Shown: one piece after another, positions 43,978 through 52,638 of the stretch
Numbering within the stretch: the first letter of the stretch is position 1
How the letters are laid out: every line of letters starts with the position of its first letter
Assembly: GCF_002374315.1 (NCBI RefSeq)
Contig: NZ_NWUX01000008.1
Span: 1 to 64,000 of the forward strand
From: Vreelandella nigrificans
GTDB taxonomy: Bacteria > Pseudomonadota > Gammaproteobacteria > Pseudomonadales > Halomonadaceae
DNA length: 64,000 nucleotides
Direction: 5' to 3'
Made by a program: the position numbers and the translations under genes
The notes under the pieces: model-generated
What the model was told of the DNA's origin: nothing
The model's database searches: none
Seen by the model: the letters and a program-made list of their open reading frames with translations, nothing else

Positions 43978-45021
43978 ATGATGACAAACAAGCGTCGCGG
44001 AGCAACCCCCGACACTCCCCAGAAACAGCCTGCGCTTCCTATTCTGGATTTGCGTGATTTCCAGAGGACCGATCAGCGCCAGACGTTTTTAGCCAACCTA
44101 CGTCAAGCAGCCCGCGATGTTGGCTTTTTCTACCTTATTGGCCATGGGGTTAATGACACTCTTATTCAACAAATATGGCAGGTATCCAGGCGCTTCTTCG
44201 CGCTACCACAAGCAGAAAAAAATGCCATCAGCATGGCCAACTCGCCTCACTTTCGTGGCTATACCCAGCTAGGTCGCGAGTTAACCCGAGGGGTACCGGA
44301 TCGACGAGAACAAATAGATATCGGTGCGGAGTTACCCGCCCTTGAACTCTCGTCGAAAGACCCGGCTTGGATGCGATTACAAGGGCCGAATCAGTGGCCT
44401 TCAAGGCTGCCTGAATTACGTGAAGTAACACTTGAGTGGTCTGCAACGCTGCGTAGTGTTGCCATCAGCCTGCTACATGCATTTTCGGTCGCCCTGGAGC
44501 AGCCGGAGACTGCCTTAGATGGCTTAATCAATAAAGCCCCTGCGCAACTACTGAAGTTGATTCGCTACCCAGGTAGCCATCAGGCACATGAACGCCAAGG
44601 AGTGGGGCCGCATAAAGATGCGGGCATTTTAACCCTGCTACTTCAAGATGATCACCCTGGTTTACAGGTAGAAAAAAACGGCGAGTGGCTCGATGTACCG
44701 CCAATCCCGGGGGCCTTGGTGGTTAATATTGGTGAGATTCTTGAACTCGCCACAAACGGCTACCTCCGCGCCACGCTACATAGGGTTCTAGTACCCGATG
44801 CAGGAGTCACCCGCTATTCCATTGGCTATTTTCTGTCCCCTAGCCTGGAAGGCAGTGTGCCGCTCTTACCGTTGCCCGAGCATCTAGCCAAAGATGCGCT
44901 GGGCCCGGAAAGCGATCCCGACAACCCCCTCTTTCGTGATATCGGCCCTAACGCTTTAAAAGGCCGATTGCGCTCGCACCCAGATGTTACCGAACGTTTT
45001 TATCCTGAATTCTTACCCTGA
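43978..45021 (+). CDS. 2-oxoglutarate/Fe(II) dioxygenase, isopenicillin N synthase family
   Basis: Protein of 347 residues with the DIOX_N domain (about 20-140: LPILDLRDF, AARDVGFFYLIGHGV, RRFFALPQAEKNAI, HFRGYTQLGRELT, REQIDIGAELP) and the 2OG-Fe(II) domain (about 190-295). The iron triad is complete: His212 and Asp214 in GPHKDAG, His268 in ATLHRV; Arg279-x-Ser281 (RYS) should bind 2-oxoglutarate. It lies between metI and another MetQ-like gene. The family is diverse; a role in oxygenolytic release of sulfur from an imported thioether or sulfonate, by analogy to TauD but from a different subfamily, is inference. GAGG precedes two adjacent ATG codons. Confidence 0.85.
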   Translation: MMTNKRRGATPDTPQKQPALPILDLRDFQRTDQRQTFLANLRQAARDVGFFYLIGHGVNDTLIQQIWQVSRRFFALPQAEKNAISMANSPHFRGYTQLGRELTRGVPDRREQIDIGAELPALELSSKDPAWMRLQGPNQWPSRLPELREVTLEWSATLRSVAISLLHAFSVALEQPETALDGLINKAPAQLLKLIRYPGSHQAHERQGVGPHKDAGILTLLLQDDHPGLQVEKNGEWLDVPPIPGALVVNIGEILELATNGYLRATLHRVLVPDAGVTRYSIGYFLSPSLEGSVPLLPLPEHLAKDALGPESDPDNPLFRDIGPNALKGRLRSHPDVTERFYPEFLP

Positions 45022-45044
45022 ATGCTCTTTGATAAGGAATACGT

Positions 45045-45866
45045 ATGACTACCCAGCGCCGTCGTCGCGTTACCCGTTCTGTCAGTGGCCTGTTCATAGG
45101 GGCTCTCTCACTGGCTGTCCATGCTAACGAAGCCACAGACACACTGACTATCATGGCCTCATCATTGCCTCATGCAGCTATCCTCGAGTTTGCTGATAGC
45201 TATCTTCTGGATAACCTCTCGCTTGAAATTATCGAGATTACCGGTCAAATGAATCCAAACGGCTTTTTAGCCGGTGGTGATATCGATGCCAACTTCTTTC
45301 AGCATGTGCCTTACCTGGAAACAGATGGTGCCAATTTTTCACAGCCACTGACGGTGATTGCTACCGTACATATCGAACCGTTAGGTCTTTACTCAAGCCG
45401 GTATGACACCTTGGAAGCATTGCCCAAGGGCGCACGTATCGCCGTACCGGATAACCCAACCAACTTGAGTCGTGCCCTCTTTTTATTAGAAGATGCCGAA
45501 TTACTTTCATTGGCACCAGGCGTTAGCCGAGCGGAGCTGACGCAAGCAACGGAACTGGATATTGCCGAAAACCCATATGAACTTGAGATAGTGCCCATCG
45601 ATGCGCCGCTATTAATGCGTGCATTAGCAGATGTTGACGCGGCGATCGTCAACGGCAATTGGGTGTTAGAAGCAGGTTACACCCCCGACGAGGATGCGCT
45701 GGTATTAGAAACAGTCCACGACAACCCTTACGCCAATATACTGGTAACACGTGAAGAGCTTGCCGATGATGAACGGCTTATTGCGCTTGCTGACGCATTA
45801 GAGTCAGAGCAAGTCGCTGAGTTTATTCGCGAACGCTATGACGGTGCGGTACTACCGGTTCACTGA
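45045..45866 (+). CDS. Diverged MetQ/NlpA-type binding protein
   Basis: Periplasmic protein of 273 residues, signal peptide about 1-27 (LSLAVHANE), no lipobox. NlpA family by NGFLAGGDIDANFFQHVPYLETDGANFSQPLTVIATVHIEPLGLYSSRYDTLEALPKGARIAVPDNPTNLSRALFLLEDAELL. It lacks the EFSDW motif shared by the other three MetQ-like proteins (here EITGQMNPNGF), so it should bind a different ligand. AAGGAA precedes the ATG; it follows the oxygenase by 23 bases and probably delivers the oxygenase substrate through MetNI. Confidence 0.87.
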   Translation: MTTQRRRRVTRSVSGLFIGALSLAVHANEATDTLTIMASSLPHAAILEFADSYLLDNLSLEIIEITGQMNPNGFLAGGDIDANFFQHVPYLETDGANFSQPLTVIATVHIEPLGLYSSRYDTLEALPKGARIAVPDNPTNLSRALFLLEDAELLSLAPGVSRAELTQATELDIAENPYELEIVPIDAPLLMRALADVDAAIVNGNWVLEAGYTPDEDALVLETVHDNPYANILVTREELADDERLIALADALESEQVAEFIRERYDGAVLPVH

Positions 45867-45883
45867 TAGGCAAAAGCGTGATG

Positions 45884-45918
45884 GGTGGCTCATCCTGCTG
45901 GCATAAGGATGAGCACCA
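45884..45918. terminator. Bidirectional terminator between metQ-like gene and yeeE
   Basis: CTCATCC (45889-45895) pairs with GGATGAG (45907-45913), extended by GGTGG/CACC pairs. It sits between two convergent genes 58 bases apart. Confidence 0.65.
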
Positions 45919-45924
45919 CCACGA

Positions 45925-47103
45925 TCATCCACGGTATTGAATGCGCCAACCTAGATACAGCCCTGCCATACAAAATACCGCAAAGACCCAGCCTGAAAGA
46001 GCTGACGCCATAATGCCAGATAATAAAGTGCCGACCGTACAGCCTAGTGCGACCATAGCCCCCCACCCCATCAGCACCCCGCCAGCAAATGTCCGCGTGA
46101 GCTCTTTAAAAGAGGGCTTTTTGAAAACTACATCGCCAGCTGAAAGTGCCGAGGCAAACGCACCTAAGGTCACACCGATAACAAATAAGCCGTTATTACT
46201 CCAGAGCGTTTCCTTAATAACAGTGGCGCACCCCCTGAAGGTATCCAAGCCTTCAAGCCGAGTCGGTAGCCAGCCAAAAGTATCTGCCCCTGTTCGCGCT
46301 AAGCTGCCAATTTCCGCCGTAACACCAAAGGGGCCCACCCTAAGGTAAGCCAGTGCGGCTAAAGCACCTATGAGAAGTCCGCCTGCCCAGGTTGGCCAGC
46401 GCTTACGCCACCACATGGTTGTATTCGACGCAGGCATTATTTGATGGCGCCACGCCAATACCAACGCCACGGAAGCCAGCACGACCAGCTGTAACCACAA
46501 TGCCCCTTCATAACCTAAATAGTGAGGCAGCCAAATAACCGGCGCGCTTTGTATCGCTTGAAGATAAAGCGTATTCCAACTGGCAAAGCCAAGCGCAAAC
46601 CCAACGATGACACCCAGCAATCCAATGGGTGCGGTCGCCATGCCTTCCCCCAACCGATAAAACAAAGCACTGACACAGGAGCGAGCTAATGACATGCCGA
46701 TGCCAAAGGTAAACGCCCCCACCACCAACACCCAGCTAATAGGGCCAATATGTGCCCCCGGGGGTAAACGATCAGCACGAGGCACTGGCATAAACGCACC
46801 AAAGATAAAATGGTAACCCACCAAGCCGACCGCCAACGCAGCCACAATGCCTAGCAACCCAGCCGCATCACGCCGTTCAAAAAAATCCCTTGATACGCAA
46901 TAAAAGCAAAACCGTGAACGCTGTAGTAACGCCCCAAACGACACCCCAAGCCAAAGTGACATTTCAAGATGCCCGCTATCGCTAGGCGCGATTACCCATT
47001 TGGCAAAGAGAACAACACCTGCCACTACCAGTAAAGGAAATAGCCACTGCCGAGCGGGCGGAAAACTGATCCTACCTACCCTATCGCTCTGAAAATTCGA
47101 CAT
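45925..47103 (-). CDS. YeeE/YedE-family thiosulfate transporter (TsuA-like)
   Basis: Inner-membrane protein of 392 residues with roughly ten hydrophobic segments. YeeE/TsuA proteins take up thiosulfate through conserved cysteines; here candidate cysteines lie in RSRFCFYC, SLARSCVSA, FRGCATVIKE and MVALGCTVGTLLSG, the repeated GCTVG/SC pattern of the family. The ATG at 47103 is preferred (AGGG upstream) over codons at 47121 and 47148. It is next to a periplasmic sulfurtransferase, a partnership often seen with this family, although a terminator separates the two. Confidence 0.88.
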   Translation of the reverse strand: MSNFQSDRVGRISFPPARQWLFPLLVVAGVVLFAKWVIAPSDSGHLEMSLWLGVSFGALLQRSRFCFYCVSRDFFERRDAAGLLGIVAALAVGLVGYHFIFGAFMPVPRADRLPPGAHIGPISWVLVVGAFTFGIGMSLARSCVSALFYRLGEGMATAPIGLLGVIVGFALGFASWNTLYLQAIQSAPVIWLPHYLGYEGALWLQLVVLASVALVLAWRHQIMPASNTTMWWRKRWPTWAGGLLIGALAALAYLRVGPFGVTAEIGSLARTGADTFGWLPTRLEGLDTFRGCATVIKETLWSNNGLFVIGVTLGAFASALSAGDVVFKKPSFKELTRTFAGGVLMGWGAMVALGCTVGTLLSGIMASALSGWVFAVFCMAGLYLGWRIQYRG

Positions 47104-47151
47104 AAAGTCCCTACTAATCATCTCTACTTGCCAATAAAAAGTGTTCATCCA

Positions 47152-47179
47152 TAAAAAAGGCAGTGCAAACGCACTGCCT
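47152..47179 (-). terminator. Rho-independent terminator of the sulfurtransferase gene
   Basis: On the minus strand a nine-base-pair perfect stem with a four-base loop (47158-47179) is followed by a T-run (47157-47153). It lies 37 bases after the sulfurtransferase stop and within the upstream region of yeeE. Confidence 0.88.
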
Positions 47180-47215
47180 GAACTCCAAGGAAGAGGAACA
47201 CTAAAACGCTACAGC

Positions 47216-48139
47216 TTACTGACCACCCCAGACGGTGCCTGACAGGTTAGCGACAGGGACGCCAACGGCATTACCGTACTCAGTCCATGAACCATCATAA
47301 TTGCTCACGTCGTATCCCAGCAGTTTGCTTAAGGCAAACCAGGTGTGGCTGGAACGCTCACCAATACGGCAGTAGGTAATGATAGGTTTATCACCATTAA
47401 TACCCACGTTGGCGTATACCTGGCGTAACTCTTCAACCGATTTAAAAGTACCGTCTTCAGCGACCGCTTCACCCCAGGGAACATTCACAGCGCCGGGCAC
47501 ATGACCTGCGCGAACCGCAAGCTCCTGAACACCGGGCGGCGCGAAAATTTTACCCGTATATTCATCCGCCGAACGGATATCAACAACGTCAACATCCGCT
47601 TCGTTTTTCGCCGCCGCTAACACATCAGGTAAAAAGGCGCGCAGCTCTGAATTGACACTCGCAATGGTAATGTCACCTGCGTCAGGTGTCGGTGCGATAG
47701 GCGTTAACGTACGGCCTTCGGCTTCCCATTTATTACGACCACCATCCAGCAGCTTAACGTTGGCGACATCATAAATATCAAATACCCAAGCCCCCCATGC
47801 CGAGAACCAGTTATTGGTATCCCCATAAAGAACAATGGTGTCACCTTCAGATACCCCTGCATCCCGAAGTAAGGACTGGAAATTCTCCTGGCTAACGATG
47901 TCACGGTTAACCGTATCCACTAAGTCCGTATGCCAGCTAACATTGACAGCGCCGGGTATGTGGCCCCGCTCGTACACACCTGGATTTACGCTAACTTCAA
48001 AAACCACCAAGTCTTCACTTTCGAGATTATTTTCCAGCCACTCCGTGCTGACCAAAAACTCGCTATCAGCAGCACTGGCAGCCGACACAGCTAAGCATGT
48101 GCTAATAAATGATGCGCCAATATAGTGTTGAATTTTCAT
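47216..48139 (-). CDS. sseA: Periplasmic two-domain sulfurtransferase (thiosulfate/mercaptopyruvate)
   Basis: Rhodanese of 307 residues with a Sec signal peptide (1-23, AVSAASAADS). Domain 1 (about 28-145) is inactive, with VLYGDTNNWFSAWGAW lacking the Cys. Domain 2 (about 168-300) has the active-site loop YCRIGERSSH (Cys257), the CRxGxR[S/T] type usual for thiosulfate sulfurtransferase rather than CG[S/T]GVT of mercaptopyruvate enzymes. Export implies action on thiosulfate or persulfides in the periplasm, feeding the adjacent YeeE channel. AAAGGGGA precedes the ATG. The symbol is by family, not proven substrate. Confidence 0.87.
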   Translation of the reverse strand: MKIQHYIGASFISTCLAVSAASAADSEFLVSTEWLENNLESEDLVVFEVSVNPGVYERGHIPGAVNVSWHTDLVDTVNRDIVSQENFQSLLRDAGVSEGDTIVLYGDTNNWFSAWGAWVFDIYDVANVKLLDGGRNKWEAEGRTLTPIAPTPDAGDITIASVNSELRAFLPDVLAAAKNEADVDVVDIRSADEYTGKIFAPPGVQELAVRAGHVPGAVNVPWGEAVAEDGTFKSVEELRQVYANVGINGDKPIITYCRIGERSSHTWFALSKLLGYDVSNYDGSWTEYGNAVGVPVANLSGTVWGGQ

Positions 48140-48266
48140 TACCGTCCCCTTTTGTTTAACCTACCTATGAGATAGTAGTGAAGTCTCTCTAAGTTAAATA
48201 AATACTTTTAAGCGATATAATTTTCTGGATTAAAGATTTAAAAACTAAAGCTACCGAATAAAAAAC

Positions 48267-49022
48267 TTAACCGGCAAACGCTCTTTTTGGTACAACCAGT
48301 GATTGATCCAGCTTATTTCGTAACTCTCGCTTTGCTGCTTCAAAGGAGGAGTCATCCCGATTGCGCGGCCGAGTAAGGGATACCTCCTGCATATCATCAA
48401 TTCTTCCTGGGTGCGGTTTGAGCACGATTACTCTGTTAGCAACGACCAGTGCCTCTTCAATATCGTGGGTGACCAAAACCAACGTCATCCGCGTTTCTTC
48501 CCATAAACGTACGAGATGATCTTGAAGACGAGACCGGGTGAGCGCATCCAGCGCTGAAAAAGGCTCGTCGAGCAGCAGCACGCTTGGCTGAACCACCAGG
48601 GCGCGGGCAAGTGCCACCCGTTGCGCCATCCCTCCTGACATTTCCCTTGGCCATTTTTTACCCTGGTGGTCTAACCCGACACTTCGTAAAGCGGCATACA
48701 CACGCTGGTGTTTCTCGGTTATGTCTAACCCCTCTAGCCCAAAGGCCACATTTTCTTCAATGGATAACCACGGAAGTAGTCGAGGCTCCTGAAAAACCAA
48801 CCCTATTTTGGGGTGAGGCTCAGTAATCTCATCACCATCGACACGCCTAATCCCTGACGTGGCGTTTTCCAATCCTGCGATCAAGCGCAACAACGTGCTT
48901 TTCCCACACCCGGAGCCCCCGACAATAGCGACAGCTTCACCGGCACGAACCTCAAGCGAAAAATTGCTCAGCGCCGCTGTCCCGTTAGGGTAGGTTTTTG
49001 AAAGGCGATGTAACTCCAACAT
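48267..49022 (-). CDS. ssuB: Sulfonate/taurine-type ABC ATPase (SsuB)
   Basis: ATPase of 251 residues, Walker A GGSGCGKS, Q-loop LVFQEPRLLPWLSIEENV, signature MSGGMAQR, Walker [17 protein letters not shown]-loop LVTHDIEEALVVANR. The QEPRLLPW segment marks the SsuB/TauB class. GGAGGAC precedes the ATG; gene follows ssuC by 2 bases. Third gene of ssuA-ssuC-ssuB on the minus strand. Confidence 0.93.
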   Translation of the reverse strand: MLELHRLSKTYPNGTAALSNFSLEVRAGEAVAIVGGSGCGKSTLLRLIAGLENATSGIRRVDGDEITEPHPKIGLVFQEPRLLPWLSIEENVAFGLEGLDITEKHQRVYAALRSVGLDHQGKKWPREMSGGMAQRVALARALVVQPSVLLLDEPFSALDALTRSRLQDHLVRLWEETRMTLVLVTHDIEEALVVANRVIVLKPHPGRIDDMQEVSLTRPRNRDDSSFEAAKRELRNKLDQSLVVPKRAFAG

Positions 49023-49024
49023 AC

Positions 49025-49870
49025 TTAGTGTCCTCCGGCAAAGTTATCCTGCCAGCGCAGGAAGGGAGCGCTGAGCGTTACGATCAAGCCATCCGTGAGC
49101 TTGCCAATCACTGCAAACACGATAATGGCCGCTAAGATTTGATCTGGACGCCCCATCTGTTGTCCATCTACCAACAAATACCCAAGGCCTTGGGAAGCGC
49201 CCATCAACTCTGCCGCTACAACAAACATCCAGCCCAACCCAAGCCCTGTGCGCAGGGCAAGAATGACACTCGGTAGCGTTGCTGGAATAAATATCCGGCA
49301 CACCAAGCGATACCCTGAGAGACGAAAGATTTTCCCAACCTCGACAATCTTACGATCCAGCGTCATCACTGCTGCCGAAACGCCTAAGTAAACCGGGAAG
49401 AAAACACCTACGGCAATCAGCGCAACCTTGGAAGTCTCAAAAATACCCAACCAAAGAATAAAAAGCGGCACCCAGGCCAATGAAGGAATCGCTCTCAGCG
49501 CTTGCACACTGGGGTCTAATAAACGCCGTAGAAGTGGCTGGTAACCCACCGCTGCGCCAATCGCAATGCCAGCAACAGCACCGATTAAAAACCCCATGGC
49601 CACTCGCCACAGCGTGGCGCCTATGTGCAGTGCCAATTCGCCACCTGCAGTTAAGCCCCAAAGCGTGGCGAGGATACGGCTAGGGGGCGGCAACAGCCGC
49701 CCTTCCGCCCATCCCAGATAAACGACCAGCTCCCAGCCAATCGCCAATGCAAGCGGCAAAATCACCCCAAGGGAAGAGGACTTGAGCCACGGATAATCAT
49801 TCGCCTGTAACTCAGAGTGACCTCCCTCATCATCACGGGGTAAAGCAATTTCGCTCTTAACAGCACTCAT
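49025..49870 (-). CDS. ssuC: Sulfonate-type ABC permease (SsuC)
   Basis: Permease of 281 residues with six hydrophobic segments after a 30-residue polar leader. EAA loop region EVGKIFRLSGYRLVCRIFIPATLPSVILALRTGLGLGWMFVVAAELMGASQGLGYLL. AAGGAG precedes the ATG. Lies between the binding protein and ATPase genes of a self-contained importer. Confidence 0.92.
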   Translation of the reverse strand: MSAVKSEIALPRDDEGGHSELQANDYPWLKSSSLGVILPLALAIGWELVVYLGWAEGRLLPPPSRILATLWGLTAGGELALHIGATLWRVAMGFLIGAVAGIAIGAAVGYQPLLRRLLDPSVQALRAIPSLAWVPLFILWLGIFETSKVALIAVGVFFPVYLGVSAAVMTLDRKIVEVGKIFRLSGYRLVCRIFIPATLPSVILALRTGLGLGWMFVVAAELMGASQGLGYLLVDGQQMGRPDQILAAIIVFAVIGKLTDGLIVTLSAPFLRWQDNFAGGH

Positions 49871-49891
49871 GATGCATCTCCTTCTCTGGTC

Positions 49892-50881
49892 CTACTCATC
49901 CACCGCCAGCAGGAAGCTAGGATCGAGCAGCGCCCCGACCGTTTCATCAATATTGACCGATGCATCGATAACACCAACGTTTTGCAAGGCCTGACCTGCC
50001 TCAAGCACAAACTGGCGCTGGACATCGCCCACTTCACTGTTGGTAAAGTCTTCCCGGGTTAACTGACGCTCAATAATTTCCTCAGGCAGGCGAGCAACAC
50101 TGACAAGCACATCCACCACTTCTTGTGGATTTTCTAGCGCATATTCCCGGGCACGCTCATAAGCTGCCAGGACTCTGATGACCAATTCGGGATGTTCTTG
50201 CGCGAACTCTTCACGAACGTTCAAAAAGCCCCAGGTGCTTAACTCAGGGTCTTTATAGAAGGGAACTGCACCATTCTCTAACTCCGCAGCAGCGGTTAAC
50301 GGGTCTAGCGCTGCCCAGGCATCTACATCGCCTCGCGCCAACGCCGTACGCCCGTCTGGATGCTGAAGCAGTACGGAATTAATGTCCTGTTCTGTGAGGC
50401 CGTGCTTCGCAAGTGCGCGAATCAGGAAAATATGTGGGTCGGTACCACGGGTAACGGCCACTCGCTTACCCGCCAGGTCTTCAACGCTCTCGATATCACT
50501 ATTAGCCCCGCGCACCAAGGCAACACCATCTGGACGGGTATAGGTATAAACGACGCGAATCGGGTTTCCGTTTACAAAACCAATTAACGATGCCGCCGCG
50601 TAGGTAGAACCAAAATCAAGCGATCCCGCGTTTAGAAACTCAAGTGCCTTATTGGAGCCCAGTGACTGCACCCAACGAACATTGATGCCATCTTCCGCTA
50701 ATTCTTCTTCTAAAAACCCCTGCTCTTTTAAAATCAGCCCTACCGGGTTATAAGTGGCATAATCCAATACGATTTCCCGTACTTGTGCATGGGCAGCAGA
50801 GACGCTAAACCACAAGACCACGGACATTGGCCATAGCCACCAGCGACGAACGGCATGCGGGAAAGAAAATTTCTTTTTCAT
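49892..50881 (-). CDS. ssuA: SsuA-like sulfonate-binding protein of the third importer
   Basis: Periplasmic binding protein of 329 residues with signal peptide about 1-33 (SVSAAHAQVRE). Family segments: VREIVLDYATYNPVGLILKEQGFLEEEL, WVQSLGSNKALEFLNAGSLDFGSTYAAASLIGFVNGNPI, LAGKRVAVTRGTDPHIFLIRAL and DAWAALDPLTAAAELENGAV. The pocket segments differ from those of the other SsuA paralogs, pointing to a distinct ligand. The ATG at 50881 has GGAGAG upstream; a TTG one codon earlier is ignored. Confidence 0.9.
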   Translation of the reverse strand: MKKKFSFPHAVRRWWLWPMSVVLWFSVSAAHAQVREIVLDYATYNPVGLILKEQGFLEEELAEDGINVRWVQSLGSNKALEFLNAGSLDFGSTYAAASLIGFVNGNPIRVVYTYTRPDGVALVRGANSDIESVEDLAGKRVAVTRGTDPHIFLIRALAKHGLTEQDINSVLLQHPDGRTALARGDVDAWAALDPLTAAAELENGAVPFYKDPELSTWGFLNVREEFAQEHPELVIRVLAAYERAREYALENPQEVVDVLVSVARLPEEIIERQLTREDFTNSEVGDVQRQFVLEAGQALQNVGVIDASVNIDETVGALLDPSFLLAVDE

Positions 50882-51049
50882 CAAGGGCTCTCCACAAGGG
50901 CTTTAACGTAAGCAATCAGTAATTAGATGCGCTTAAAGACAATAAAGCCCGGCCCCATCATTTATTAAATAAGGAAAAAAGCATTGCTTATTTAAAATAA
51001 CATATAAAAACTAAGCACACTCTTCACCTTAGAATGCCATAAAATCTTG

Positions 51050-51793
51050 TCAATCATCGTCCAGCAATGCAAGAAACTCACGCGTGCTTGCTTCTTTAGG
51101 GTTGGTGAGTACCTCGGCAGCTTTACCACTTTCTACAATAAATCCTTTATCCATAAATAACGCTTTACTGCTTACCCTTCTTGCAAAATTCATTTCGTGA
51201 GTGACAATCACCATGGTTTGGCCCTCTTTAGCCAACCCTTCAATCACCTTGAGAACTTCACGTACCAATTGTGGATCAAGTGCTGACGTTGGTTCATCAA
51301 ACAGCATGACCTCAGGCTTCATCATCAGCGCTCTTGCGATAGCTGCTCGCTGCTGCTGGCCTCCAGATAGCGCATCGGGATACTTGTCTTGATGCTCAAG
51401 CATGCCTACTTTGCTCAGCAATATTTTACCTTCTTCGATAGCCACAGCTTTAGGTCGAGATTGAACGATTATTGGGGCTTCAATGATATTTTCCATAACG
51501 GTTTTATGAGGAAACAGATTAAAGCTTTGAAACACCATTCCCGAAAAACGTCTTAATTCTTTAATATCATTACGCCTTACCGACCCACCACCAAATTTGA
51601 GCGTTTTTGCACCTATTGTGATGCTGCCCTCATCGGGCATCTCCAGTAAGTTCAAGCAGCGTAGTAATGTTGTTTTTCCAGAGCCGGAAGCACCCACCAA
51701 ACACACCACTTCGCCTTTACTTACCTGGAAGTCTATGGACTCAAGCACCGTGTGATCACCAAATTTTTTCTTGAGATTTCTTACCTCAATCAT
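51050..51793 (-). CDS. Polar amino acid (cystine-type) ABC ATPase
   Basis: ATPase of 247 residues, GlnQ/TcyC/TcyN class: Walker A GASGSGKT, Q-loop MVFQSFNLFPHKTVMENIIEAP, signature LSGGQQQR, Walker [18 protein letters not shown]-loop IVTHEMNFARRVSSKALFMDKG. Follows the permease by 13 bases. Together with the genes at 51807 and 52639 it forms a complete importer, probably for L-cystine, by neighbourhood. Confidence 0.9.
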   Translation of the reverse strand: MIEVRNLKKKFGDHTVLESIDFQVSKGEVVCLVGASGSGKTTLLRCLNLLEMPDEGSITIGAKTLKFGGGSVRRNDIKELRRFSGMVFQSFNLFPHKTVMENIIEAPIIVQSRPKAVAIEEGKILLSKVGMLEHQDKYPDALSGGQQQRAAIARALMMKPEVMLFDEPTSALDPQLVREVLKVIEGLAKEGQTMVIVTHEMNFARRVSSKALFMDKGFIVESGKAAEVLTNPKEASTREFLALLDDD

Positions 51794-51806
51794 ATAGTTA
51801 TACTCA

Positions 51807-52508
51807 TCAATGACGGTTCAAATAACGGCTATATCTGACTTCAAGCCTATTCTGAAAGTGACCAATGACAATACACACAATCCAGTAGATAAGCGCAGCC
51901 GTGATATACATGGTCATGCTGTCGTAGGTTCGCCCAGAGATCAGTCGTGCGCTGTATAGAAGCTCTTGAACAGTAATCACCGAAGCTAAGGAAGTTCCCT
52001 TCACAATATCCATAAAGATGTTAAACGTGGGGGGCAGCGCAATGCGGGTCGCTTGAGGGAGCACAATTCTGCGTAGCGACTGGATATAGCTCATTTGTAG
52101 CGAAGTGGCTGCTTCCCATTGCCCGCGAGGGACCGACATCACCGCCGACCTAACCACTTCAGCATTGTAGGCTGCGAAGTTCAAACTGATACCAACGATA
52201 CCGGCGACCACTGCGCTAGAGAACTGAACGCCCACTACTGGTAGCCCATAGTAAAGAATAAAAATAAATACCAGCAGCGGCGTACCCCGCATAAACGAAA
52301 TATAGATACGGGCAGGTAAGCGTAATATCGCGTATTTGGACATTCTGGCAATACCCAACAATACGCCAAGCACCAGCGCGAAGAACATACTAAATGCGGC
52401 TATAAAGAGCGTTATCTTCAACCCTTCTAACAAAAAAGGCAGTGAATTACGCGCCAGCTCTGCATCGTAAAGATGCTCCCACCTTATTCTTGAAAACCAA
52501 TCAATCAT
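51807..52508 (-). CDS. Polar amino acid (cystine-type) ABC permease
   Basis: Membrane permease of 233 residues, HisM/TcyB class. Segments: LLEGLKITLFIAAFSMFFALVLGVLLGIARMS, YISFMRGTPLLVFIFILYYGLP, the EAA loop PRGQWEAATSLQMSYIQSLRRIVLPQATRIALPPTFNIFMDIVKGTSLASVITVQELLY. AAGGAT precedes the ATG. A terminator-like hairpin separates it from its binding-protein gene, a common way of making more binding protein. Confidence 0.9.
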   Translation of the reverse strand: MIDWFSRIRWEHLYDAELARNSLPFLLEGLKITLFIAAFSMFFALVLGVLLGIARMSKYAILRLPARIYISFMRGTPLLVFIFILYYGLPVVGVQFSSAVVAGIVGISLNFAAYNAEVVRSAVMSVPRGQWEAATSLQMSYIQSLRRIVLPQATRIALPPTFNIFMDIVKGTSLASVITVQELLYSARLISGRTYDSMTMYITAALIYWIVCIVIGHFQNRLEVRYSRYLNRH

Positions 52509-52578
52509 TAATATCCTTTACTGTAGCAATAGATATAGCGGGCTAAACCTTCGCCAGCCCTCATCAGCCAATAAGAAA

Positions 52579-52596
52579 GCCCACATTCCTGTGGGC
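52579..52596 (-). terminator. Attenuator-like hairpin between binding protein and permease
   Basis: On the minus strand GCCCAC (52596-52591) pairs with GTGGGC (52584-52579), followed by CTTTCTTATT. It lies 43-60 bases after the binding-protein stop and before the permease, so partial termination would make binding protein in excess. Confidence 0.6.
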
Positions 52597-52638
52597 CTAT
52601 TGTGGATTAAGGCGTTAACAAACATATAAAGAGAGGGC

